A DNA stretch of 7,095 nucleotides from an uncultured Micrococcales bacterium. Its GTDB lineage: Bacteria; Actinomycetota; Actinomycetes; Actinomycetales; Microbacteriaceae. The notes beneath the pieces are model-generated. The model was not told where the DNA came from. It did not search any database and saw only the letters and a program-made list of their open reading frames with translations. Each line of letters begins with the position of its first letter. Within the stretch, counting starts at the first letter, position 1. The translations under genes and the position numbers were made by a program. Location: the NCBI GenBank assembly GCA_937919125.1, contig CALFOB010000123.1, positions 1 through 7,095 of the forward strand, in the 5' to 3' direction. This document shows, in pieces, positions 1 to 6,649 of this stretch.

Positions 1-235
1 CAGTCTTCACGTCTTCATTTGCGACACCAAAACCACGAGAGAGCGCTCCCTGTGGGTCAAAGTCAACTAGAAGTACTTTGCGTCCATACTCTGCAAGAGC
101 AGCTGCAGTGTTGATGGTGGTGGTTGTTTTACCTACTCCACCTTTTTGGTTACAAAGGGCAATGATTCGAGCAGGCCCGTGACTAGTTAGTCTCTTGGGA
201 ATTGGAAACCGTCCGTCGGTGTTTTTACCTGACAT
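1..235 (-). CDS. parA: ParA/Soj-family chromosome-partitioning ATPase, N-terminal part (cut by window edge)
   Basis: The first 78 codons of a ParA/Soj (MinD/Mrp superfamily) ATPase are present; the rest lies beyond the left edge. After a basic N-terminal extension of about 20 residues comes the deviant Walker A motif KGGVGKTTTT (residues 31-40, with the signature Lys31 and the P-loop Lys36). The Walker A' segment LLVDFDPQG follows (residues 55-63, Asp58 and Asp60). ParA ATPases bind ATP, dimerise on the nucleoid and help segregate chromosome origins together with ParB. The copy downstream of xerD in actinobacteria usually lies next to scpA and scpB, so it may belong to the SMC-ScpAB condensin neighbourhood rather than be the ParB-linked copy near the replication origin; those neighbours cannot be seen here. 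The ATG at 235 is supported by a good ribosome site 8 nt upstream. The family assignment is secure; the exact paralogue is inferred from context. Confidence 0.93.
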   Translation of the reverse strand, partial: MSGKNTDGRFPIPKRLTSHGPARIIALCNQKGGVGKTTTTINTAAALAEYGRKVLLVDFDPQGALSRGFGVANEDVKT

Positions 236-243
236 TTGTCTAG

Positions 244-253
244 TTTCCTCTCT
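244..253 (-). promoter_or_regulatory. Ribosome binding site of parA
   Basis: On the minus strand the purine-rich run AGAGAGGAAA lies 8 nt before the parA ATG. It contains AGAGG, close to the Shine-Dalgarno consensus. It fixes the parA start at 235, and is one of the stronger ribosome sites in the window. Confidence 0.6.
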
Positions 254-271
254 GGCTTCACAGCAGTAAGT

Positions 272-295
272 CCTTGGTTTCTTAGCCAACCAAGG
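272..295 (-). repeat. Perfect inverted repeat (hairpin) between xerD and parA
   Basis: CCTTGGTT and AACCAAGG form a perfect 8-bp stem around an 8-nt loop, in the middle of the 81-nt xerD-parA gap. No T-run follows on either strand, so it is not a canonical intrinsic terminator. It could be a partial terminator or processing site that lowers readthrough into parA, an mRNA-stabilising hairpin, or an operator for a dimeric regulator. The repeat is seen directly; its role is unknown. The rest of the gap (236-316) holds the parA ribosome site and no clear promoter. Confidence 0.55.
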
Positions 296-316
296 CTGTA
301 GCTTTACCTCTAAATA

Positions 317-1246
317 CTATCGCTGTGCTCGGGGGTGGCTACTCGCATAGATCTCCCTGAGGGCATCTACGGTTACCAAGGTATAAATCTGGGTGGTTGT
401 TACCGATGCGTGGCCTAAAAGCTCCTGAACCACTCGAACATCAGCCCCTCCTTCTAGGAGATGGGTAGCAAATGAGTGCCTAAAGGTGTGTGGCGATACT
501 TCAACGCCCAGCTTGGCTGAAAGGGCAGCATCACTGATTATCTGCCAAATACTCTGCCTTGAGAGCCTAGAGCCCCTTTGATTGAGGAATAGCGCTGGGG
601 TTCCAAGCGACAGGGTCGCTAGCGAAGGCCTGACTCTAACTAGGTAGGCAGCAACAGCAGCCTGGGCATACTTTCCAACTGGAACAATGCGCTCTTTTGA
701 ACCTTTACCGAAAAGCCTGACAATCTCAGGATCAATTAGGTCATCAAGATCCATGTTCACAATCTCAGAAACTCTGGCTCCTGTTGCATACAAAAGCTCG
801 AGAATTGCTCGGTCTCTGACTCGAATGATATCTGCTGCCCCTGAAACATCATCTGGCTCAGGTCCAGCTGCTTTGAGAAGTTTCTCGATCTCTTGAATAG
901 AGATTGCTTTAGGTAAACGCTTAGGTGCTTTAGGTGGCTTAACAGCGGCTGAAACATCATTGCCGCTGATGCCTTCAAAAAGCATGAACTTATGGAAGCC
1001 TCTGACTGCTGCCAAGATTCTTGCAACCGAGGTAGCAACTAACCCTTTTTCAGAGACGAGAGATTGCGCGAAGTTGCGAACAACTATTTCTGTTATCTCT
1101 GCTGAATCTGTAATGCCCATTTTTTCTAGAGCTTCAAGGTATTTACCTAAATCACGCTTATAGGCAAGCAGAGTGTTCTTTGCCATGCCTCGTTCGATAG
1201 TCAGATGGCGAAGATAGCCATCAACGCTTCTCTTTAGGCTAGCCAA
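317..1246 (-). CDS. xerD: Tyrosine site-specific recombinase XerD
   Basis: This 309-aa protein has the XerC/XerD architecture: an N-terminal SAM-like core-binding domain (about residues 5-95) and a C-terminal catalytic domain (about 112-300). The full catalytic set is visible: Arg158 in ATGARVSE, Lys181 in GKGSKERIVP, His253 and Arg256 in HTFRHSFATHL, His279 in LLGHASV, and the nucleophile Tyr288 in QIYT. The spacing from His253 to Tyr288 matches the E. coli enzyme. With XerC it resolves chromosome dimers at dif sites near the division septum, under FtsK control. XerD is preferred over XerC because of the pyrG-xerD-parA order typical of actinobacteria. The start is a TTG only 2 nt after the pyrG stop. 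An in-frame stop lies five codons upstream and there is no clear ribosome site, which suggests translation coupled to pyrG. No mobile-element context is seen, so it is a housekeeping recombinase rather than an integrase. Confidence 0.95.
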   Translation of the reverse strand: MASLKRSVDGYLRHLTIERGMAKNTLLAYKRDLGKYLEALEKMGITDSAEITEIVVRNFAQSLVSEKGLVATSVARILAAVRGFHKFMLFEGISGNDVSAAVKPPKAPKRLPKAISIQEIEKLLKAAGPEPDDVSGAADIIRVRDRAILELLYATGARVSEIVNMDLDDLIDPEIVRLFGKGSKERIVPVGKYAQAAVAAYLVRVRPSLATLSLGTPALFLNQRGSRLSRQSIWQIISDAALSAKLGVEVSPHTFRHSFATHLLEGGADVRVVQELLGHASVTTTQIYTLVTVDALREIYASSHPRAQR

Positions 1247-1248
1247 CT

Positions 1249-2925
1249 TTAGTCCGCTTTATTGCTGAACAGACGTCCAGCTAATGCAGCCTTAATTAGT
1301 CCGTGGAACAAAGGATGAGCCTTGGTTGGCCTTGACAGGAACTCAGGGTGAGCCTGGGTAGATACGTAGTAAGGGTGAACTTCTCTAGGAAGCTCAACAA
1401 ACTCAACTAGGTTTCCATCAGGAGAAGTTCCAGAGAACACCAAGCCAGCCTCAGAGATTTGATCTCTGAAGTTGTTGTTCACTTCATAACGGTGGCGGTG
1501 ACGTTCTTGAACAGTTGTCTTGCCGTAAGTTTCAGCGATAACGCTTCCCTCTTTAAGCTTTGCTTCGAATAGACCAAGTCTCATGGTTGCACCCATGTCA
1601 CCTGAAGCAAGAATGTCTACCTGCTCGGCCATAGTTGCAATCACTGGATACTTGGTGTCTGATTCGAACTCTGTTGAAGAAGCACCTTCAAGGCCAACGA
1701 CGTTTCTCGCGTATTCAATAACCATGCACTGCAATCCAAGACATAGTCCTAGAGTTGGGATTCCGTTTTCTCTAGCGAACTTCAAAGCACCTAGTTTTCC
1801 TTCGATGCCTCTAACTCCGAAGCCGCCAGGAACACAAATAGCGTCGACATCGCTTAGGTGGGTTCTAGCACCCTCTTCAGTGTCACAAAGATCACTAGCT
1901 ACCCACTTGATCTTTACCTTTACCTGCTCAGCAAATCCACCAGCACGAAGCGCTTCGGTGACAGAGAGGTAAGCATCAGGAAGATCGATGTACTTTCCAA
2001 CTAGAGCTACATTGACTTCAGTCAATGGCTCGTGGACAGCCTTTAGAACGCTGCTCCATCTAGTCCAGTCAACTTCTTTAGCTTCTAGACCTAAGTGATT
2101 GATGATGTATGAATCTAGACCTTCGTCATGCACAACACTTGGGATGTCATAAATGCTGTTGGCATCTGCTGCGTTGATAACTGCCTTGAGTTCAACGTCA
2201 CACATCAAAGCAATCTTCTTCTTGATTGCATCACCGATAGGTCTATCGCTTCTACAAACAATCGCATCTGGCTGAATACCCGTAGAGCGAAGGGTTGCAA
2301 CAGAGTGCTGAGTTGGCTTGGTTTTTAGTTCACCGCTTGGAGCTAGGTATGGCACTAGAGAAACGTGGGCAAAGAAGACCTTGTCTCTTCCTAGCTCGTG
2401 TCTTACCTGGCGTGCAGCTTCAATAAAAGGAAGTGATTCGATGTCACCAACAGTTCCACCGATTTCAGTGATGATCACATCTGGAGCTGGGTCTTCAAAT
2501 GCCTGAAGACGCATTCTTCTCTTAATCTCATCGGTGATGTGTGGGATTACCTGAACGGTATCGCCTAGGTAGCCGCCAGCTCGTTCCTTGCGGATAACTT
2601 CGCTATAGATCTGACCTGTTGTTACGTTTGCAGACTGTGACAAGTTAATGTCTAGGAAGCGCTCATAGTGACCGATATCTAGATCTGTTTCAGCGCCATC
2701 ATCGGTTACGAATACTTCACCGTGCTGGAAAGGGTTCATGGTACCTGGATCGACGTTTAGATACGGGTCGAGTTTCTGCATAACAACAGTAAGACCACGG
2801 GCTCTAAGTAGGTTCCCCAAACTGGCTGCCGTCAGGCCCTTGCCTAGTGAGGAAGCAACCCCACCGGTCACAAATATGTGTCTTGATTTACCAGAATCCA
2901 TCGCATCAGCCATGGAATTTAACAT
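1249..2925 (-). CDS. pyrG: CTP synthase (glutamine-hydrolysing)
   Basis: This enzyme converts UTP to CTP using ATP and glutamine-derived ammonia, the last step of de novo CTP synthesis in the cytosol. The 558-aa length is normal for the family. The N-terminal synthase domain (about residues 14-285) starts with IFVTGGVASSLGKG, the nucleotide-binding loop, and includes the DDGAETDLDIGHYERF segment (75-90) and the EIGGTVGDIES signature (154-164). The C-terminal class I glutaminase domain (about 303-550) has the oxyanion loop PGGFGVRG (366-373), the nucleophile Cys395 in GLCLGLQC, and His526 and Glu528 in AHPEF, so the catalytic triad is intact. The ATG at 2925 is chosen as the longest start; ATGs at codons 5 and 9 are possible alternatives, since no well-placed ribosome site decides. 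It is separated from recN by 72 nt and nearly abuts xerD. The nudix hydrolase gene often found between pyrG and xerD in actinobacteria is absent. Confidence 0.98.
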   Translation of the reverse strand: MLNSMADAMDSGKSRHIFVTGGVASSLGKGLTAASLGNLLRARGLTVVMQKLDPYLNVDPGTMNPFQHGEVFVTDDGAETDLDIGHYERFLDINLSQSANVTTGQIYSEVIRKERAGGYLGDTVQVIPHITDEIKRRMRLQAFEDPAPDVIITEIGGTVGDIESLPFIEAARQVRHELGRDKVFFAHVSLVPYLAPSGELKTKPTQHSVATLRSTGIQPDAIVCRSDRPIGDAIKKKIALMCDVELKAVINAADANSIYDIPSVVHDEGLDSYIINHLGLEAKEVDWTRWSSVLKAVHEPLTEVNVALVGKYIDLPDAYLSVTEALRAGGFAEQVKVKIKWVASDLCDTEEGARTHLSDVDAICVPGGFGVRGIEGKLGALKFARENGIPTLGLCLGLQCMVIEYARNVVGLEGASSTEFESDTKYPVIATMAEQVDILASGDMGATMRLGLFEAKLKEGSVIAETYGKTTVQERHRHRYEVNNNFRDQISEAGLVFSGTSPDGNLVEFVELPREVHPYYVSTQAHPEFLSRPTKAHPLFHGLIKAALAGRLFSNKAD

Positions 2926-2997
2926 TAGCAGTTGCCCTGCCCAGCCTCCAACTTTGACTTACTAGACATGCCGAATGGTTTGAAAAGTTAAGGCAAA
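2926..2997 (-). other. recN-pyrG intergenic leader
   Basis: This 72-nt gap is the second longest in the window. It contains a GGAGG at 2945-2949, but that is 19 nt from the pyrG ATG and too far for a normal Shine-Dalgarno role. It also holds a 14-codon ORF (2925-2969) whose TAA overlaps the pyrG ATG as TAATG. No T-tailed hairpin and no convincing -35/-10 pair are visible. A pyrG promoter or leader control could sit here, but the sequence does not prove it. Confidence 0.3.
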
Positions 2998-4686
2998 TTA
3001 CGAGTTCTTGGCAAGTTCCAAAAGTTCAAGGGCAGCCGATTGAGCAGTCTCTGAATCGGACAGGCCAGAGAGCATGCGTGCTAATTCCTCCGCCTTAGCC
3101 TCTTGATCCAGTACCTTCACATCGCTAGCGGTAAACATAGCGTCTGAAGTCTTGATGATTGCAAGGTGCTGGTCGGCAAAAGCTGCCACTTGAGCTAGAT
3201 GGGTGACAACTATGACCTGGGCGTTCTTGGCTAATTTGGCAAGTCGACGACCTACTTCAATAGCAGCAGCACCACCAACACCCGCGTCAACTTCGTCAAA
3301 GATAAAGGTAGGCGCACTGTCTGTTTCAGCAAGTATGACCTCAAGAGCCAACATGATTCGGCTTAGCTCACCACCTGATGCACCTTTGCCGAGTGCTCTA
3401 GGTTCCGCTCCCGCATAAGACTCGAGCAAGAAACTCACGTTATCTAAGCCTGTTGCGGTAAGCGTCTCTGTGACTTCAACATCAACGTGAAGTTTGGAAC
3501 CGGACATTGCCAGGGCAACTAACTCGCTGGTTACTCTCTCCCCTAATTGCTTAGCTGCACTCTTTCGGTTCTCAGAAATTTCCTTAGCAAGTTTTCTAGC
3601 CCGAGCTTCAAGTTCTGCAACTCGAGAGGTTAGTTCTTCAACACGTTCAGTTGAGCTATCTAGATCTATGAGTTTCTGGCTTGCACTTTTTTCGAAGGCA
3701 AGCAGATCTTCAATTGTTGGGCCAAATCTTCTTAGGGCTGAGGTGATATCGCTTCTACGAGATTGAATCTCATCAAGAGTCATAGAGCTCTCTGATTCAA
3801 GGGATGAAAGGTAGCTTGCAAGTTCCACCGCCACATCATTCAGGCTTTCAATTACTTCATTCAGCTGTGCAGCTGCAGGCTCTAGTGATGAATCATGGGT
3901 AGCTGCGTTCTCAATGGCTTTACGGGCCTTGCCAACTAGACCAACTGCATCTACCCCATCAAATGAATCTGTAAGCAACGCTTCGTGAGCTAGACCGACA
4001 GCTGATCTGAGATCTTCGGTATGAGTAAGTCGCTTCGCTAGATCAGCAAGTTCAACGTCTTCATTGGGTTTAACCGCTAACTTGGCTAGCAGTTCGAGCG
4101 CCTCTGTTAATTCTTCGATTTGGGCTGCTCTGCTCGAGTCACTCTTTAGGACTTCTTCTAACTGCGCCTTGGCAACTCGCCAAGAGTTGTAGCTCTCTAA
4201 GAAGGTAGCTAGCAAGTCTTGGTGCTTGCTGCCAGCAAACCTATCTAGGGCAACCCTTTGAGCAACTGGCGATTTGAGTCTGATTTGATCAGACTGTCCA
4301 TGCACGACAACTAGGTGTTCGGCTAATTCGTTTAGTAGTCCAACTGGTGCTGATCTGCCACCAATGACAGCCTTAGACCTTGAGTCACTTCCAACTGTTC
4401 TTACAAGTAGAAGTTCTCCCTCTTCAACAAAAGCACCAGCTTCTTCCGCCTTTGCAATTGCTGGATTAGTTTCGCTCAACTTCCAGTGTCCTTCAAGAAT
4501 TGCTTGCCCAGAGCCAGCACGAATCATTCCAGAGTCTGCTCTGGCTCCTAGAAGTAATCCAAGAGCAGTCAGCACCATGGTCTTTCCAGCGCCGGTTTCA
4601 CCAGTTAGGACAGTAAGTCCTGGATGAAAGTTAAGTTTGGCTTCGCTAATGACACCAAGGTCGCGAATGAAAATGTCTTCTATCAT
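2998..4686 (-). CDS. recN: DNA repair protein RecN
   Basis: RecN is an SMC-like ATPase that acts early in recombinational repair of double-strand breaks, gathering and holding broken DNA. The 562-aa protein has the split ABC ATPase layout. The N-terminal half carries Walker A GETGAGKT (29-36) and a Q-loop-like HGQSDQ (129-134). A long Ala/Glu/Leu-rich coiled-coil region follows (about 165-395), interrupted near the middle. The C-terminal half carries the ABC signature KGASGGELSR (434-443), Walker B FIFDEVD (461-467, catalytic Glu465) and the switch His496 in VVTHLAQVAA. The start MIEDIFIRDLGVI matches the usual RecN N-terminus, so the ATG at 4686 is secure, although the 15 nt between it and the nadK stop hold no clear ribosome site. 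It lies directly after tlyA and nadK, the standard actinobacterial arrangement. The SteA-like and membrane-protein genes usually found between recN and pyrG in this phylum are missing. Confidence 0.98.
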   Translation of the reverse strand: MIEDIFIRDLGVISEAKLNFHPGLTVLTGETGAGKTMVLTALGLLLGARADSGMIRAGSGQAILEGHWKLSETNPAIAKAEEAGAFVEEGELLLVRTVGSDSRSKAVIGGRSAPVGLLNELAEHLVVVHGQSDQIRLKSPVAQRVALDRFAGSKHQDLLATFLESYNSWRVAKAQLEEVLKSDSSRAAQIEELTEALELLAKLAVKPNEDVELADLAKRLTHTEDLRSAVGLAHEALLTDSFDGVDAVGLVGKARKAIENAATHDSSLEPAAAQLNEVIESLNDVAVELASYLSSLESESSMTLDEIQSRRSDITSALRRFGPTIEDLLAFEKSASQKLIDLDSSTERVEELTSRVAELEARARKLAKEISENRKSAAKQLGERVTSELVALAMSGSKLHVDVEVTETLTATGLDNVSFLLESYAGAEPRALGKGASGGELSRIMLALEVILAETDSAPTFIFDEVDAGVGGAAAIEVGRRLAKLAKNAQVIVVTHLAQVAAFADQHLAIIKTSDAMFTASDVKVLDQEAKAEELARMLSGLSDSETAQSAALELLELAKNS

Positions 4687-4701
4687 CTGTTGTTGCTTTG
4701 A

Positions 4702-5643
4702 CTAGCCTTGCTCAGAAGATTCAGGGCCACGCCAACCAGTAACAGGTAGGGCAAACTTCTTTACAAGACGATCGGTAAATGGGCCTTGGCGAAGTCTTGC
4801 AAGGCGAACCGATGTTTCAGACTTACAAACTTCAACACGTGCACCAACTGGAAGATCGTGAGTTCGTCTTCCATCACACCAGAGCACACCGGTGCCAGCT
4901 GAGCGGTCTAATACTTCAACAGCAAGAAGAGATCTAGGGCTAATTACCATTGGTCTTGAGAAAAGTGCATGAGCTGAAAGAGGGACCATAAGCATTGCAT
5001 CAACACTTGGCCAGACAACAGGGCCTCCAGCACTAAATGCATAAGCTGTTGAACCTGTTGGAGTTGCCATGATGATTCCATCGCAACCAAAACTTGATAG
5101 TGGCTTCTTGTCGATTTCAACAATTACTTCGAGCATGCGTTCAGCAGCACTCTTCTCAACTGTTGCCTCATTAAGTGCCCAAGTTCTGAAAACTTCTTTG
5201 CCGCCAACTAGGACGCGAACATCTAGGGTGAGTCTTTCCTTGACTAGGTAGTCACGATCAACAACTCTTGCAACAGCATTAGAGAAGCCTTCTCTTTCAC
5301 TTTCAGCAAGGAATCCAACGTGACCTAGGTTGATGCCCATAAGTGGTGTCGCTGTTTCTCTAACCACTTCGGCAGCTTTCAGGATTGTTCCATCGCCACC
5401 TAAAACCATGACTAGCTCTAAATCCTTCTCAGGAACTGCTACTCCTAGTTCAAGGACGTGGGAAAGGAATTCACTTGGCTGGTTTCTGTTGGCCTGGAAT
5501 TCTTCGATCTCAATAATCTGCTCTGAAGTCATTACTGGGATTAGCTTGGCTGATACCAGTTGCTCGATAGCTTCCTGGGTAGCAGTGATTGCTTCAAGTC
5601 GGCCGGTATGGGCAACCAACAGAATGTATCTTGAATCACTCAT
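4702..5643 (-). CDS. nadK: NAD kinase (ATP/polyphosphate:NAD 2'-phosphotransferase)
   Basis: NadK phosphorylates NAD to NADP and so sets the NADPH supply for biosynthesis and oxidative-stress defence. The 313-aa protein shows the family hallmarks: GGDGTILKAA (82-91, catalytic Asp84), GINLGHVGFLAE (103-114), the NE pair at 158-159 in ALNEATVEK, and the C-terminal beta-sandwich segment GCDGIIMATPTGSTAY (186-201) followed by SAGGP. These lie in the usual order and all key residues are present. The start ATG at 5643 is preceded by a full AAGGAGG, the best ribosome site in the window, so translation is likely strong and independent of tlyA, whose stop is 21 nt upstream. The tlyA-nadK-recN order is a typical actinobacterial gene block. 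The C-terminal tail after residue 300 is short and polar with no evident motif. Confidence 0.98.
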   Translation of the reverse strand: MSDSRYILLVAHTGRLEAITATQEAIEQLVSAKLIPVMTSEQIIEIEEFQANRNQPSEFLSHVLELGVAVPEKDLELVMVLGGDGTILKAAEVVRETATPLMGINLGHVGFLAESEREGFSNAVARVVDRDYLVKERLTLDVRVLVGGKEVFRTWALNEATVEKSAAERMLEVIVEIDKKPLSSFGCDGIIMATPTGSTAYAFSAGGPVVWPSVDAMLMVPLSAHALFSRPMVISPRSLLAVEVLDRSAGTGVLWCDGRRTHDLPVGARVEVCKSETSVRLARLRQGPFTDRLVKKFALPVTGWRGPESSEQG

Positions 5644-5654
5644 ATTGCCAATCG

Positions 5655-5661
5655 CCTCCTT
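5655..5661 (-). promoter_or_regulatory. Strong Shine-Dalgarno site of nadK
   Basis: AAGGAGG on the minus strand, 11 nt before the nadK ATG, is a perfect match to the anti-Shine-Dalgarno sequence. It fixes the nadK start. It contrasts with the weak or absent sites before tlyA, recN and xerD. Confidence 0.75.
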
Positions 5662-5664
5662 GAA

Positions 5665-6501
5665 TTAAGCACGTTCTTTAGCTAGTTCGTCAATTCTGCC
5701 AGACCAATCGATGCTGTGGTCAGTCTCCACAGAATTTAACCAGACCAGGAACTCAACATTTCCATGAGTTCCAGGCAGTGGAGACTTGATAAGTCCTTGG
5801 ATATTTAGTCCCTGAGCCTTTGCTTCTTCAAGTACCTGCCTTATAGCAGATGCTCTAAGTCTGTGGTCATTGACGATTCCAGAGGCATCAAGGGACTTCT
5901 TACCAACCTCAAACTGAGGCTTGATTAATAGGACGAAGTTTGCCTTAGGCGCAACCTGAGCCATCTGAGCTAGGACAAGTGTCAGCGAAATAAAGCTGAG
6001 ATCAGCAACAACAAGAGAGATGGTGTTGTCGGTTAGCTTCTGGTCGAGTCTTGAGCCAATGACTTTCTGGAGGTTTTCCTGGGTCATGTCTCGGGCATTG
6101 AAATTCTCAATGTTGATTACCATGCGGTTTTCTAAAAGAGCTTCGGATAGCTGTGAATGGCCAACATCTAAAGCAATAACCTTTGATGCTCCATAACGTA
6201 AAAGAACATCGGTGAATCCACCCGTTGATGCTCCAACATCTAGACATATCTTGCCAACGATTTCAATGTCGGTAAATTCTTCTAGAGCTGCCGCTAATTT
6301 ATGACCAGCTCTTGAAACATAATCAATCGCCTCTAGAACAACTAGTTCAGCTGCTTCTGGAACAGGCTGTGAAGACTTTCTAGCCTCTCGCCCATCTATA
6401 AATACCCGACGAGACTCAATCAAACTTGAAGCTTGGTTTCTAGATCTAGCAAGACCTCGCTCTACTAGAGCAACGTCGAGACGTGTTGAATATTGATCCA
6501 A
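5665..6501 (-). CDS. tlyA: TlyA-family 16S/23S rRNA 2'-O-ribose methyltransferase
   Basis: TlyA methylates the 2'-OH of a cytidine in 16S rRNA and, in the two-substrate type, one in 23S rRNA; the modification makes ribosomes sensitive to capreomycin and viomycin. The 278-aa protein has an N-terminal S4 RNA-binding domain (about 5-60, TRLDVALVERGLARSR onward) and a Rossmann FtsJ-like methyltransferase domain (about 62-255) with the SAM loop LDVGASTGGFTD (87-98). The catalytic tetrad known from the mycobacterial protein appears as Lys68 (RAGHKL), Asp167 (VADLSF), Lys194 (LIKPQFEVG) and Glu250 (GNVEFLVWL). An N-terminal extension before the S4 domain is only about five residues. Some TlyA proteins have been called haemolysins; the rRNA role is the established one. 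The start is a TTG 4 nt after the stop of the small upstream gene, with no strong ribosome site, so coupled translation is likely. No better in-frame start precedes the conserved S4 residues. Confidence 0.96.
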   Translation of the reverse strand: MDQYSTRLDVALVERGLARSRNQASSLIESRRVFIDGREARKSSQPVPEAAELVVLEAIDYVSRAGHKLAAALEEFTDIEIVGKICLDVGASTGGFTDVLLRYGASKVIALDVGHSQLSEALLENRMVINIENFNARDMTQENLQKVIGSRLDQKLTDNTISLVVADLSFISLTLVLAQMAQVAPKANFVLLIKPQFEVGKKSLDASGIVNDHRLRASAIRQVLEEAKAQGLNIQGLIKSPLPGTHGNVEFLVWLNSVETDHSIDWSGRIDELAKERA

Positions 6502-6505
6502 CGTC

Positions 6506-6649
6506 TTACTCGTTAGATTCGTCAGAGGCCGCGTTTAGTTGAGCTTCTAGCTTTGCCTTTAGTTCTGCAAAAGCCTGAGGTTGCTCATCCAAGCTTAATT
6601 CAGCAATTCTTGCTAGCTCAGCCTCGAGTTCGTTTAGCCTGTCGTTCAT
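6506..6649 (-). CDS. Small conserved helical protein upstream of tlyA (Rv1693-like position)
   Basis: A 47-codon gene runs from the ATG at 6649 to the TAA at 6506. The product starts MNDRLNELEAELARI and is acidic, with no cysteine and no membrane segment. It consists of two likely amphipathic helices (about 1-17 and 24-40) joined by a SLDEQPQ turn. Its start is well supported by AGAAGG 5 nt upstream, and its stop is 4 nt before the tlyA TTG, so the two are probably translated together. Actinobacteria commonly carry a small hypothetical gene just before tlyA (Rv1693 in Mycobacterium tuberculosis), and the leucine-rich helix-turn-helix pattern with a central LxLDE-type turn resembles that family as I recall it. 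The function is unknown; position suggests a link to TlyA or the ribosome, but that is inference. Confidence 0.75.
   Translation of the reverse strand: MNDRLNELEAELARIAELSLDEQPQAFAELKAKLEAQLNAASDESNE

Noticed and set aside
254..290. Promoter for parA (TTGGTT, 17-nt spacer, CTTACT)
   Set aside because: The -10 hexamer matches the consensus at only about half its positions and the -35 falls in the hairpin; too weak to list.
272..300. Intrinsic terminator after xerD
   Set aside because: The stem is perfect but no T-run follows on either strand and the stem is not GC-rich, so it is listed only as an inverted repeat.
236..316. parS-type centromere near parA
   Set aside because: No sequence resembling the GTTTCACGTGAAAC palindrome is present in the gap or elsewhere in the window.
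757..1038. Minus-strand 93-aa frame inside xerD
   Set aside because: It overlaps the xerD coding sequence in another frame, and the xerD frame holds all catalytic residues.
317..1246. xerD as a phage or integron integrase marking a mobile element
   Set aside because: Length, motif spacing and the pyrG-xerD-parA context fit the housekeeping recombinase; no attachment-site repeats, tRNA or phage genes are seen.
1583..1972. Plus-strand 129-aa open frame opposite pyrG, and other plus-strand frames opposite recN, nadK and xerD
   Set aside because: They lie antisense to conserved enzymes with intact motifs, have low-complexity Ser/Ala-rich translations typical of shadow frames, and show no recognisable domain or ribosome site.
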